From JADHMP01 sp016779985 (GTDB taxonomy: Bacteria > Bacteroidota > Bacteroidia > Flavobacteriales > Flavobacteriaceae): a stretch of 64,000 bases of DNA. The notes below the pieces were generated by a model. That model ran no database searches and was not told the origin of the DNA. It was given only the letters and a program-made list of their open reading frames with translations. Below are positions 17,829 to 27,334 of the stretch, piece after piece; position 1 is the first letter of the stretch, and every line of letters begins with the position of its first letter. The stretch covers positions 62,001 to 126,000 of the forward strand of contig JADHMP010000004.1 of the NCBI GenBank assembly GCA_016779985.1, written 5' to 3'. A program made the translations under genes and the position numbers.

Positions 17829-18049
17829 CAAAGTGTTTAACTCCTTTTATTTTGAGTAAAATACCAGAAGAAAAAACCTATCGCATAGCTAAAAGAACGG
17901 TATAGAATTGCAAAATTCTTCATGCAAACAAAGAAAAACAATAAACTTTCTAACTAGATTAAAAAAAGGTTAGTAAAAATTTAATTTTTAGAACTATTTC
18001 ATTGCAAAGTTTCCAAAAAGTTAGTTTAATACGAAGAAATTGTTAATTA
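17829..18049. other. Intergenic stretch without a recognised gene
   Basis: AT-rich DNA between the SET gene and a separate promoter-terminator unit. No ORF with coding character and no terminator directly after the SET gene was found on either strand. Confidence 0.6.
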
Positions 18050-18153
18050 TTTGTGGAATTTATTAATAATATCTTAATTTTGTAGAACAATTCTTCTATG
18101 ATGAATTGGTTTATGGTTATTGCCTTTAGGAATAATTCCTGAAGGCTTTTTTT
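18050..18153 (+). ncRNA. Candidate small RNA or leader-peptide transcription unit
   Basis: TTTG at 18050-18053, a 21-bp spacer and TAATTTTG at 18075-18082 form a consensus Bacteroidetes promoter. About 40 bp later a 12-bp stem with one mismatch (18122-18133 with 18135-18146, one-base loop) runs into seven T residues (18147-18153). The predicted RNA is about 65 nt and belongs to no annotated gene. It includes a possible 14-codon ORF at 18098-18142 (MMNWFMVIAFRNNS). The unit abuts the 3' end of the convergent dehydrogenase gene, so an antisense role on that mRNA's tail is possible. Confidence 0.5.
18122..18153 (+). terminator. Rho-independent terminator of the small RNA unit
   Basis: Stem 18122-18133 / 18135-18146 with one mismatch, then TTTTTTT on the plus strand. 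Read on the minus strand the stem is not followed by T residues, so it serves the plus strand. Confidence 0.75.
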
Positions 18154-20284
18154 ATTCTAAAGCAAAAGCAACGTAAGCGTCTCCTGACGAAACATTTAGT
18201 TTTCCACCACCACAGGCTATTATTAAATAAGACCGATTTTCATGAGTGACAAGAGACGGCGTAGCAAACCCTGCATAAGGTAAATCAGCTTCCCAAAGAA
18301 TTTCACCTGAAGTTTTATCAAAAGCTCTAATTTTTTTATCGGGTGTCGCTGCAATAAAAACAAGTCCAGACTTTGTGACCAGTGGCCCACCATAATTTTC
18401 TGTTCCTGTTAGCACTCCTTTTTCTATCCCAATAGGGCTGTTTCCTAGAGGGAATTTCCATTCTATGTCGCCCGAATTTAAGTTTAAAGCAGTCAATGTG
18501 CCCCAGGGAGGGTTTATTGCTGGATAGCCATCTTTGGTCAAAAATTTGTGATAACCAGTAGATTTATAAGTTTCTGGATTAAGTTGAAGCGCTGTCTTAA
18601 TTTTGCTTCCAGGGGTCAATTCCATTAAATAGTTAGTCAATTTTCTTATATTTTTTTCTTCTAGATGCTTAAAGGCAGGCATCATTCGTCTTCCATTTGT
18701 AATGATGGTTTCAATTTCTAAAGTAGAAAGTCTGTCTTTAATTCCAATCAATGAGGCAACATTTTCACTACCCTTAAAATTACTGCCATGACAACTTATA
18801 CAATTCAAGCTATAAAGTTGTTCAACATCTTGCAATCCGTCTTTTTTAGAAAAAGGGACCATGGTTAAAATCCATGGCATCTCATTGGTATTGACATAAA
18901 GCCACTGATTCTCAAGATCAAGCGCAGGCCCACCCCACTCGGCTCCTCCATCATATCCTGGGAAAATGAGAGTACCCTCTTGAGAGGGTGGGGCAAAAAC
19001 ATGATCTTTTCTAAGACTTCTAAATTGAGCGAGTAGCTTTTCATTTTCTTCTTCTCCTAAGAATGGATTTAGCTCATTTTCATTAAATGTTTGTCTTGAA
19101 AAGGGTGAAAAAAAGGAGGGGATAGGTTGCGTGGGGGATAATTTTTCTCCCAACAAAGGCGTGTTTGTAGGTACTTTTTCTTCTTTTATTTCATATATGG
19201 GTGTTCCAGTTATTCTATTGAGAACAAATACATAACCAGATTTAGTCACTTGAGCTAGTGCTGGGATTTTTTCACCTTCTTTATTATAAGTGAAAAGAAC
19301 AGGAGGTGTTGGTAAATCACGATCCCAAACATCGTGGTGAATCGTTTGATAGTGCCATAATAATTTTCCTGTTGTGGCATTGATAGCAAGAATAGAATTG
19401 GCAAATAGATTATCTCCTAGACGGTTGGCGCCATAAAAATCATAACTTGCAGATCCTGTTGGAGCATACAAAATGCCTCTTTCTTGATCTAAACTAAAAC
19501 TAGACCAAGCATTTGCACCTCCAGCCCATTTCCAGGCGTCTTTATCTTCCCACGAATCATAACCTGTTTCACCAGGTTGAGGGATGGTATGAAAATTCCA
19601 AACTAAAGCACCTGTTTCTGCGCTAAAAGCCCTAATATTTCCAGGAGCAGCAGGAAGGGCTTCATTCACTCGCGAGCCAATAATGATCAGGTTATTATAG
19701 ACCATTCCTGGGCTAGTGGCGGCAACATATAGGTCTTTTGCCCGTTCACCTAAGCCAATATGAAGATCAAGAATACCTTGTTCAGCAAAGGGTTTGTATA
19801 GGTTACCCGTGGCGGCATCTACTGCAATTAAATAAGATCCCACTCCATAATACAGAATTGACCGCCCCTTTTTATTTATATAATGGCTGATACCTCGACT
19901 GACATTCATTGAAAATTGAAACTTATCTTGCGATTGCCCCAAATTTTGATTAAAAGGGTCAAAGGTCCATAGCGCTTGTCCAGATTTGATGGAAAGAGCA
20001 AACAACTTCAGTTGTGGAGAAATACCATAAACAATAGAATCTAGGATTAATGGATTGGTTTGAATTTGGGTGCCTTTAGTTGCATCTCCAGTGTTGTATT
20101 CCCATACTTTCTTTAATCTGTTAAGATTGCTAGGATTAATATCAGAATTCTCGATGTAATGCGTTTTTTCATTTGACCCACCATATACAGGCCAATCTGT
20201 ATTCTCTTTTGTGACGGGAGAACAACTTGCCAGCAGCATTAAAAAACTACATGGCAAAAAGATAAGTTTAAACCAATGTTTCAC
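18152..20284 (-). CDS. PQQ-dependent dehydrogenase with internal cytochrome c domain, lipoprotein
   Basis: 710-residue exported quinoprotein, with signal peptide and lipobox MLLASC near residue 20. It forms an eight-bladed propeller: WPVYGGSNEKTHYIENSDIN at the start, and blade-closing tryptophan motifs such as GALVWNFHTIPQPGETG, TGKLLWHYQTIHHDVWDRDL and SGEILWEADLPYAG. A class I cytochrome c domain is inserted at about residues 480-560, with heme motif CISCH and a likely methionine ligand in RRMMPAF. Family members oxidise alcohols or sugars and pass electrons through the heme. The start is GTG. It is last in the six-gene operon from 29440. Confidence 0.9.
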   Translation of the reverse strand: MKHWFKLIFLPCSFLMLLASCSPVTKENTDWPVYGGSNEKTHYIENSDINPSNLNRLKKVWEYNTGDATKGTQIQTNPLILDSIVYGISPQLKLFALSIKSGQALWTFDPFNQNLGQSQDKFQFSMNVSRGISHYINKKGRSILYYGVGSYLIAVDAATGNLYKPFAEQGILDLHIGLGERAKDLYVAATSPGMVYNNLIIIGSRVNEALPAAPGNIRAFSAETGALVWNFHTIPQPGETGYDSWEDKDAWKWAGGANAWSSFSLDQERGILYAPTGSASYDFYGANRLGDNLFANSILAINATTGKLLWHYQTIHHDVWDRDLPTPPVLFTYNKEGEKIPALAQVTKSGYVFVLNRITGTPIYEIKEEKVPTNTPLLGEKLSPTQPIPSFFSPFSRQTFNENELNPFLGEEENEKLLAQFRSLRKDHVFAPPSQEGTLIFPGYDGGAEWGGPALDLENQWLYVNTNEMPWILTMVPFSKKDGLQDVEQLYSLNCISCHGSNFKGSENVASLIGIKDRLSTLEIETIITNGRRMMPAFKHLEEKNIRKLTNYLMELTPGSKIKTALQLNPETYKSTGYHKFLTKDGYPAINPPWGTLTALNLNSGDIEWKFPLGNSPIGIEKGVLTGTENYGGPLVTKSGLVFIAATPDKKIRAFDKTSGEILWEADLPYAGFATPSLVTHENRSYLIIACGGGKLNVSSGDAYVAFALE

Positions 20285-20317
20285 AATAGTCCTCTAATTT
20301 AAAAAATTGAAACTATT

Positions 20318-21070
20318 TTATCTATATTCTTTGTAAATTTTAATTAAATCAAACCAGAGTGAAAAAGCATAACCAAAAGGCACTTTAGAATCAGGCGTGT
20401 CTATCCACTGTTCTACAGGAACTTCCATTGATTTTTGTCTAAATTCTTCTTTACCAAGACCCTCCATTGCCCTAAAAAAGAGTTCCACATCAAAAAGCCA
20501 ACGGGAAATAAAGCATTTTTCAAATAGCATACGAACAATAGAAGCATCAAAAACTTTACCCCCGCATTGGGTATCATAAACTGGCAGGGAGAGCATTTTT
20601 GAAATTATTGTGGCAATGACTCTTCCTATGAAAAAGCGATACCATTTGCGCTCAATAGTGTTGTCAATTTTTTTGATTCTCGATCCAAAGACAAAAAGTA
20701 TTGTAGCGTTGATATATTTACTTAGTCGAAAGCATTCTTCTGATGTTACAGAAAGATCTGCATCAAGAAAGCCAATTTTTTTAGGGTTTAATTTTAGGGC
20801 TTCTAACATACCCACCCGAACGGCTTCTGCTTTTCCTTGATTTTGATTTTGAACTAAGACCCTTATTGATAATTTATTTTGGTCCTCCCATTTTTTCAGC
20901 ATTTCTCCAGTACTGTCTGTAGATCCATCATCAACAAAAATAAAAGCACAATCTGGATTTGAATTTAGAAACTGTTCAAACTTCTTTTTTTGCAATCGAT
21001 GTGCCTCATTAAAACAGGGAACAACAAGAATTAAATCAATAGTTTGTGAATTTGATGAAGGAACCGCCAA
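20318..21070 (-). CDS. Family 2 glycosyltransferase (dolichyl-phosphate hexose synthase-like)
   Basis: 250-residue GT-A fold enzyme transferring a sugar from a nucleotide donor, probably to a polyprenyl phosphate. The N terminus has LVVPCFNEAHRL, then FVDDGSTDSTGEML, the NQNQGKAEAVRVGML helix and the DxD-type metal site GFLDADLS. YDTQCGGKVFD and FDVELFFRAMEGLG match the C-terminal half of the Alg5/DPM1-like subgroup. There is no membrane segment. The start is TTG; no ATG fits. It is an odd cytosolic member of an operon of exported hydrolases. Confidence 0.88.
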   Translation of the reverse strand: MAVPSSNSQTIDLILVVPCFNEAHRLQKKKFEQFLNSNPDCAFIFVDDGSTDSTGEMLKKWEDQNKLSIRVLVQNQNQGKAEAVRVGMLEALKLNPKKIGFLDADLSVTSEECFRLSKYINATILFVFGSRIKKIDNTIERKWYRFFIGRVIATIISKMLSLPVYDTQCGGKVFDASIVRMLFEKCFISRWLFDVELFFRAMEGLGKEEFRQKSMEVPVEQWIDTPDSKVPFGYAFSLWFDLIKIYKEYR

Positions 21071-21079
21071 AGTGATAAA

Positions 21080-24000
21080 TTATTCGCTTTTAATGCCAGG
21101 GAGGTTGATAGGAACGCTCTCTTGCCAAGATTTTTTTCCAAATTTTTTAGGATTGGGGTATACTTCATCTAAGGTTTCGGCGTCGTAAACCCTACCGTTT
21201 TTTATCACATAATAAAGGCTATTTGTATTTCTAATATCGTCAAGAGGGTTTTTGTTCAAAATGATTAAATCTGCCAACTTACCCTTTTTTATACTTCCTA
21301 AATCTTTTGCTAACCCAATGGCTTCTGATCCGAGTAAGGTTGCTACTTTCAACGCATCATGGGTAGAAATACCTCCAGATTGCATGCTCCACAATTCCCA
21401 ATGGTAGCCAAGTCCTTGTAGTTGGCCATGAGAACCCACCCCTGCAACGCCACCTGCTTTTACAAGCTCATTCACAAAAACAGCATGATCTTCAAAAACA
21501 TATTCTTCTTTCATAAACCATCCCGCATTACGTCTTCTTGATTTGGCATCTAGTTCAGATTTGGGAGTAAATCGGTTGAGCTTTGGATCATTTTGCACAT
21601 TTTCTGTTGCATAAAAATAATTCTCCGCCCAGGGCCCTCCATAGGATACGAGGAGTGTTGGGGTGTAAGCAGTTTTAGATTGAGCCACAAAAGAAATAAA
21701 ATCAGTATAAAGAGGATAAATAGGAAAACTATGTTCATGGCCTGGATAACCATCTAAAATCTGAGTGAGATTCAATTTAAAATCAAGACCTCCTTCTGTG
21801 GTAGGCATCAACTTTTGTTCTTTTGCGGCTTGAATGATCCATTGGCGGTGCTTTCGATTTCCTGTTAAATACATTTTAATCGTCTTGGTATTATAATATT
21901 CAGAATATTGTCTCAAGACATTCCGGGCATGCTCTAAACTTTTGATATTATATCCCCAAAAGCCAACACCAGGCCCAGTAGAATAAATTCTAGGACCTAT
22001 CAATGCCCCAGACTTTACACGATCAGCATACGTGAGTACATCTGTTGTTCCGGTTTGTGGGTCTCGAGTTGTGGTTACTCCATAGGCTAGGTTGGCGGCA
22101 TACATCCAATTTTCATTTTTATGAAGATCCCAAGCCGGCCACATGTGAGCATGCGTATCGACAAAGCCAGGAAGAATATATTTCCCACTGACATCAATAC
22201 GATAAACGCTTTTGGGAACAGACATTGAATCTACAGAACCAACTTGTTTGATTCTATTGTTTTCAACCCACACTCCTCCATTTTGAATAATTTCATTCCC
22301 TTCCATAGTGATTAGCGTGGCATTGGTTAATAAATAACTACCCTTTGGAATATCTCTATTTTCAGCTACTCGTACTCTAATTTCTTTAGGTTCGTAGGCT
22401 GATGAATCTTCCTCTTCTCCCTCCTTTTCTTTTTCTTCTTTCTCAGCCGCTTTTTCGAGTGCCATTGCTGCTGGAATGTTATAAGCAAAAAAAGCATTGC
22501 CTGTGGACCAGTAAACCGTCTTGCCATCATGGCTCCAACTGGGAAACTGTCCACCAATTTCAGTCAATTTTTTTGAGGGAAATGCTGCTGCCTCAGGGTC
22601 ACTCACATTGATGAGTGTAGCTTCTGCACCAATAAAAGGGACTGTAACTATATAAATATCATTATTGATTTGAGCCAAAGCATACGGCCCTTTAGGGGCT
22701 CTTAGAATGATACTCGCTTTTGAAGGCTTTTTTTCTGCAACTGTTGGGACATCAGACAATAAGTGGTGTTCGTTGTAGGCAAAACCATACACAGTAATAC
22801 CCTCTACTTTAATGTATTCTTTTAGGTCTGTCCCATCCCAGCGAATGGAAACAAGCCCCTTTTTAGAATGATTTAAGTATATACGATCATCTCTATCAAT
22901 AAAATGGGGTTGTGATAATTCATCGGCTTTGCAAATAAATTCTGAGGATCCTCCCTTCATTGCATCTACCCAAACCAGTTTAGTTTTACTCATAAAAGGT
23001 CTAGGACCTGTTGCGTTTTGAAACTGTTGGCGAGCGCCTTCAAAAAAAACAATTCGTTGAGAGCTATGCCATGTGGGAAAAGAGTACACCGCAGCTTTTG
23101 ATGTTAATTTAGTGGGTTTTCCCTTTCCGTCAGAGCGCACTTTATAAAGATGTCCTCCCGCATTTTCATCCCAAGTGACAAAAGCTATTTCCTTGCTGTC
23201 AGGACTCCATGTTGGATGAGCCTCAACATGGTCGAAAGTGGTGAGCCTTTGAGGTGTTTTTGTTTTTAAATCCATGACATATAATCGGTCTAAAGCTGTG
23301 AAGGCCAACGTTTTGCCATCTGGAGAAATCTTAGAATCGCGAATCTGAGTTACATCAAAAGTGGGACTGTCTTCTATAGGATAATTAAACTTCAGCTGAG
23401 GTCCTAAAACAAGTGTTTCTTTTATGTTAAATGGAATTGGAAGTGCAGGGCCACCATCAATGGGAATTCGATACATTTCTCCACCATAACTGGCCACAAC
23501 AAATTTACTATCAGGAGTGAAAGACATGGCTGGCAAAACACCTAAAGGAGCAATGGACTCTTGTTCGTCTCTTTGCACTGGGTAGGCTAACCATTTCTCA
23601 TCTTGTGTAGTTAAGTTTCGTGCTAAAAGTCCTGTTTTATCATTGTAGCGTGTTCCATACACCAACCAATTACCATCTGGAGAAAGTGTTGGAGTAAAGG
23701 CAGACCCATAACGGGAGGTCATGGTTGTTGAGCTACCATCTTCTCGGTCATAAACAGCTAATTGATATTGCGGTAATTGCGCATTATATTGCCATGCATT
23801 ATTTCTTTTGGCATACCAAATGTAGCACCCATCGGCACTAAAATCAGGCTCAACAGCTTTTAGATTTTCTGGCTCGCTGAAGAGCTGTTTTCCTTTGCCA
23901 CCCTCTTTGTGATAAAGATGGAGCTTTAAATTTCGAGTACCTTGACTCACCACAATATAGTCACCATCTGGAGACCATTGTGCGGATTGCATTTTTGAAA

Positions 24001-24439
24001 TATCTCCTTTTGTAACTTGAATTGTGTCTTCGTTTTCTCGATCGATATACCAAACATTATTTCCACCGCTGCGGTCGGAAAGAAACAATAGTGACTGACC
24101 ATCTGGGGCATATTTTGGATGCGAATCAAAGGACAAACCTTGAGTGATTCGGGTTGCTTTACCACCGCTCATCGGCATCTCATAAATATCTCCCAATAAG
24201 TCAAAAGCAATTTTTTTGCCGTCGGGGCTTACGTCTAGAGACATCCAAGTGCCTTTGTTGGTTTCTATTTCAATCTTTCTTTCAGCTTTAAGGGGCAGGC
24301 CTTTTTTCTCTGTAGAGTCTTTTTTCTCATCACCACCTTCACTTTGTGCACCTACGCTTGAAAGTATCATGCAAAAAATAAAAGTAAAAAAAGGTGTTAA
24401 AAACGATTGGTAAGAATTTTTGAAAGCGGGAAATACCAT
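21080..24439 (-). CDS. Exported TolB-propeller / amidohydrolase fusion
   Basis: 1119 residues with a signal peptide (ending SSVGAQ). Residues 45-670 are repeated WD40/PD40 propeller blades of TolB type (SPDGKKIAFDLLGDIYEM; APDGQSLLFLSDRSGGNNVW; SPDSKEIAFVTWDENAGG). A Glu/Lys-rich linker leads to an amidohydrolase TIM barrel at about 705-1100 with YILPGFVDTHAHMW (metal histidines near 763), EHARNVLRQ, GHEHSF, and GVGSHGQLQGLGYHWELW. Known relatives are imidazolonepropionase- or prolidase-like hydrolases; the substrate cannot be read from sequence. Nine bp before the GT2 gene in the operon. Confidence 0.9.
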   Translation of the reverse strand: MVFPAFKNSYQSFLTPFFTFIFCMILSSVGAQSEGGDEKKDSTEKKGLPLKAERKIEIETNKGTWMSLDVSPDGKKIAFDLLGDIYEMPMSGGKATRITQGLSFDSHPKYAPDGQSLLFLSDRSGGNNVWYIDRENEDTIQVTKGDISKMQSAQWSPDGDYIVVSQGTRNLKLHLYHKEGGKGKQLFSEPENLKAVEPDFSADGCYIWYAKRNNAWQYNAQLPQYQLAVYDREDGSSTTMTSRYGSAFTPTLSPDGNWLVYGTRYNDKTGLLARNLTTQDEKWLAYPVQRDEQESIAPLGVLPAMSFTPDSKFVVASYGGEMYRIPIDGGPALPIPFNIKETLVLGPQLKFNYPIEDSPTFDVTQIRDSKISPDGKTLAFTALDRLYVMDLKTKTPQRLTTFDHVEAHPTWSPDSKEIAFVTWDENAGGHLYKVRSDGKGKPTKLTSKAAVYSFPTWHSSQRIVFFEGARQQFQNATGPRPFMSKTKLVWVDAMKGGSSEFICKADELSQPHFIDRDDRIYLNHSKKGLVSIRWDGTDLKEYIKVEGITVYGFAYNEHHLLSDVPTVAEKKPSKASIILRAPKGPYALAQINNDIYIVTVPFIGAEATLINVSDPEAAAFPSKKLTEIGGQFPSWSHDGKTVYWSTGNAFFAYNIPAAMALEKAAEKEEKEKEGEEEDSSAYEPKEIRVRVAENRDIPKGSYLLTNATLITMEGNEIIQNGGVWVENNRIKQVGSVDSMSVPKSVYRIDVSGKYILPGFVDTHAHMWPAWDLHKNENWMYAANLAYGVTTTRDPQTGTTDVLTYADRVKSGALIGPRIYSTGPGVGFWGYNIKSLEHARNVLRQYSEYYNTKTIKMYLTGNRKHRQWIIQAAKEQKLMPTTEGGLDFKLNLTQILDGYPGHEHSFPIYPLYTDFISFVAQSKTAYTPTLLVSYGGPWAENYFYATENVQNDPKLNRFTPKSELDAKSRRRNAGWFMKEEYVFEDHAVFVNELVKAGGVAGVGSHGQLQGLGYHWELWSMQSGGISTHDALKVATLLGSEAIGLAKDLGSIKKGKLADLIILNKNPLDDIRNTNSLYYVIKNGRVYDAETLDEVYPNPKKFGKKSWQESVPINLPGIKSE

Positions 24440-24453
24440 AAGATTAATAGTTT

Positions 24454-26571
24454 TTACTGAAGTTCCAATTTTGTTTTTGATTGTCCTTCATTGAATGGGG
24501 ATTGGTTTTTAAAATGCTCTTCAATTTTATCTAAAAAGAGTAACTCTGAATAAAATTGCCAGTCAAAATTTATAGTTTGATTGGCTGGATGACGGTGGTG
24601 ATCTTGATCTAAGATATAATTTTCTGGTTTATTGAGTATTCGTGTTTGGCCATATACTGTTTCCAACTCATTGCGAAGAAGATTAAATTTGGTGCGTTGT
24701 TTCATGATATTTTCCATCGCTTCTTGAACATCTTTTTCTGAGGTGGCCTTGTCATATTGCTCCAAGAGCAAAAGCGTTTCAAATGAAAAATGAGTGAGCT
24801 TCAAAACCTGTTGATACACTTCAATCATAAACTCATTTTTTGCTCCTCCCTCGATCAACATTTCCATTTTTTTGGCATTTGTGCTTGTTTGTTCATAGTG
24901 TTTCTTTGCGTTTGAAAGCCTTGCAGCATATCGTTCTGCCCATTCACCCTTTTGATTGGCATTTGGAAGCGTAATAAGCAATTGTTCTTTGGCGTTGTTA
25001 TTTTTCTTTAAACTATTGCGATGCCTTTTATCGACCACTAGTGCATTGACCCACGCTCCAACGGGTGCTTCAAGGGAATCGATAAACGCAAAGTTTTCGT
25101 TTTTCCATTGTGGTCCAAAAGTGCGGTGTCTAAACAAACTTTTATATTCCTCTTTTGTGCTTTTATCACCTGCCCAAGTATATTCGGCAAAAGCACCAAT
25201 TCCTCTCTTGTAAAGTTCAAAGTGAGGAGAATCATCATCCCACAAGGTCAATAGCAATCCCGATAAATTTCCTTTGATAGAATTGATGGCAAAAGTTTTA
25301 ATATTATCAATATTACTTTCTCTTAGGGGCATCAGTGTCCAACGGGTTTGGCCTGCTGTTGCTCCCATCACTTGCAGGTCGTTCTTTATGAACCATTCCA
25401 TGGCTTTTTGATTGCCATAGGTTTGAGGCGTATGATAATTCCACCTCATGTAAATACAGTTTTTTGGAAATTTATCTAAAAAAGCATTCAACTTGGGTTC
25501 ATTGGCATTCCATATTGAATCTACTTCAGCATTTGAAATTGAAGTGTTGTAAATGGGATCCATTAGAGCTGCTTCTTTTAGAGGCATGTCATCCCAAAAA
25601 ATGGGAATCCGATTTTGTCGTTGTGCATACATAGCTACTTTATTGAGCCAATAAAGTTGTAACTCTAATGCAGACTGACCGCTATTTCTACCTGTAGTTT
25701 TTACTTCATCGCCTCCAACGTGTAGATATTTGCCATGAGGAGTTATGGCAAGGGCCTCGTCGTAAAGGTCAAATTGAACTTCATAGGTTTTCTGATTTAG
25801 GGGGTTGAAGGCCCAATCACTTTGAGGATTATCCCTCAATTCAAAATAGGTAGGATGCTTTAAAATAAAAGAAGCATGACCCAATCCTTGCACTAAGGGG
25901 CTAATGCTAATATGTCTCTCCATAGCATACTCACTAATGGCCAACCATTGGCTGGAGCTAAAGGCGTCAGCGGAGCCAATTTCTGGATGAGTTTGATATT
26001 TCAATTTATCCTCAATTTCTAAAATGACGCCATTGATTTTCTGGCGCGCCATATTATCGATTAGATCATAATAGTAAGTTTCTTTGTCTAGATGGTGTTT
26101 CACATCCCAATGAATGCTTCTGTAGGAAAGCTCTGGATAATCTTTTATTTGAGCAATAGGGAGATTGACTCCTTGAAGGGAAGCATCTTCAGCAATTTGA
26201 TCTAAGGTAACAAACCCATAGAATAGTCCGGCATCATCTTTAGCTTCAATAATGATTCGCTGATCAGTGATGTCTAAAAAATACCCTTGTTCAGGCAAAT
26301 CTAGCCCTTTGTTGATTTGAAATGAAACTTGTGCTTGCGATTCGTTTTCAGTTTCTTGAAGTGTTTTTGTAAAATCAAAAAGTTTTGGGAGGGCATCCTT
26401 TGTTGGGCTATAGGCCATAACCAAATTTTCTGGGGCAATAGAAGAGAATTGCGCTCCAACTGTGCTTTGCTGGGGGGTAGGTAAAATTAAAAAGGTTGCT
26501 TTTTTTGTTTGTTGACAAGAGAGCACAATTAGCCCTACACCTAACAGCATTATTTTTTTTAGAATGGTCAT
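24454..26571 (-). CDS. GH20-like beta-N-acetylhexosaminidase, lipoprotein
   Basis: 705 residues: signal peptide with lipobox IVLSC (about residue 19), a GH20b-like N-terminal domain (30-150), and a TIM barrel starting ELSYRSIHWDVKHHLDKETY. The catalytic Asp-Glu pair is present in LHVGGDEVKTTGRN (about 280-290), as needed for substrate-assisted hydrolysis of N-acetylhexosaminides. A long helical C-terminal part (500-705) is unusual. Its start overlaps the DUF1080 stop by 4 bp, so coexpression is certain. With sialate O-acetylesterase upstream, host- or algal-type aminosugar glycans are plausible targets. Confidence 0.87.
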   Translation of the reverse strand: MTILKKIMLLGVGLIVLSCQQTKKATFLILPTPQQSTVGAQFSSIAPENLVMAYSPTKDALPKLFDFTKTLQETENESQAQVSFQINKGLDLPEQGYFLDITDQRIIIEAKDDAGLFYGFVTLDQIAEDASLQGVNLPIAQIKDYPELSYRSIHWDVKHHLDKETYYYDLIDNMARQKINGVILEIEDKLKYQTHPEIGSADAFSSSQWLAISEYAMERHISISPLVQGLGHASFILKHPTYFELRDNPQSDWAFNPLNQKTYEVQFDLYDEALAITPHGKYLHVGGDEVKTTGRNSGQSALELQLYWLNKVAMYAQRQNRIPIFWDDMPLKEAALMDPIYNTSISNAEVDSIWNANEPKLNAFLDKFPKNCIYMRWNYHTPQTYGNQKAMEWFIKNDLQVMGATAGQTRWTLMPLRESNIDNIKTFAINSIKGNLSGLLLTLWDDDSPHFELYKRGIGAFAEYTWAGDKSTKEEYKSLFRHRTFGPQWKNENFAFIDSLEAPVGAWVNALVVDKRHRNSLKKNNNAKEQLLITLPNANQKGEWAERYAARLSNAKKHYEQTSTNAKKMEMLIEGGAKNEFMIEVYQQVLKLTHFSFETLLLLEQYDKATSEKDVQEAMENIMKQRTKFNLLRNELETVYGQTRILNKPENYILDQDHHRHPANQTINFDWQFYSELLFLDKIEEHFKNQSPFNEGQSKTKLELQ

Positions 26572-27332
26572 AATTTTTTGATTTTAATGTTTCTAAAAGC
26601 GATTGAACTAGTGTGGTCTTGTAGGCCAATATAACCGGTTTTGAATTTTCCATAATCTGGAGAAAGTTTCCATTTGCCTGCATTTTTTTTGGCATACCAA
26701 TCTTCAGACCAGGGCTCAAATTCAAGAACTTTTTTTCCATTGAGCCAGTGTTCTGCTTTCTCTGGGGTAAAGATAATTTTTGAACTGTTCCAATTTCCTG
26801 TTGGATATAAAATTTTTTGTGCAGGATCTGCAGTATGCATAGCATAGTCTGCAGCGGTTTGTTGGAGGGGCTTTAACTCATTAGGGTTTTCAGTATATCC
26901 CAAACTCAGATTATATTCCGTTAGATCATCATATTTAATATAATTTTCATCATCAATAATTTGATACTCGGGCGAAATTTCTGAAATAACTTCATAACCT
27001 TCTTTTACATGATAGAAAATACCACTATTTCCTCCAGGCGGAATTTTCCACTCCAAATACAATTCAAAATTATCAAACTCTTGTGCTCCGTAGATGAGGT
27101 CTTTGTTTTCTTTGAGATTGTATTCGTTTTCTGCTTTTTTTTCTGAGATAAAGGTAAGAGCATTGTCTTTGATTCCCCATCCCTCGGGTAGATACTCACC
27201 ATTATAGGTGCGCCAGCCTTCAGTTGAGCTGCCGTCAAAAAGAATGATCCAATCTGCAGACGCTGTAGAGTGATTTTGTTTACACCCTAAGTGAAGTAAA
27301 AGAATAAGAAGAGGTAGCATTTTATAATTCAT
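26568..27332 (-). CDS. DUF1080 (3-keto-disaccharide hydrolase family) lipoprotein
   Basis: 254 residues with lipobox LHLGC near residue 17 and the DUF1080 hallmarks WIILFDGSSTEGWRTYNG, FELYLEWKIPPGGNSGIFYHVKEG, YEVISEISPEYQIIDDENY, EHWLNGKKVLEFE and TGYIGLQDHTSSIAFRNIKI. The fold is a concanavalin-like jelly roll; some members cleave 3-keto-glycosides produced by glycoside dehydrogenases. It lies 2 bp after the esterase gene and overlaps the GH20 start by 4 bp. Confidence 0.92.
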   Translation of the reverse strand: MNYKMLPLLILLLHLGCKQNHSTASADWIILFDGSSTEGWRTYNGEYLPEGWGIKDNALTFISEKKAENEYNLKENKDLIYGAQEFDNFELYLEWKIPPGGNSGIFYHVKEGYEVISEISPEYQIIDDENYIKYDDLTEYNLSLGYTENPNELKPLQQTAADYAMHTADPAQKILYPTGNWNSSKIIFTPEKAEHWLNGKKVLEFEPWSEDWYAKKNAGKWKLSPDYGKFKTGYIGLQDHTSSIAFRNIKIKKL

Positions 27333-27334
27333 AT

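Noticed and set aside
22366..22611. Long overlapping antisense frames within large genes (for example here, 27479-27895 and 48691-49044)
   Set aside because: They lie wholly inside well-recognised genes on the other strand, have no family resemblance and follow the composition of the sense codons.
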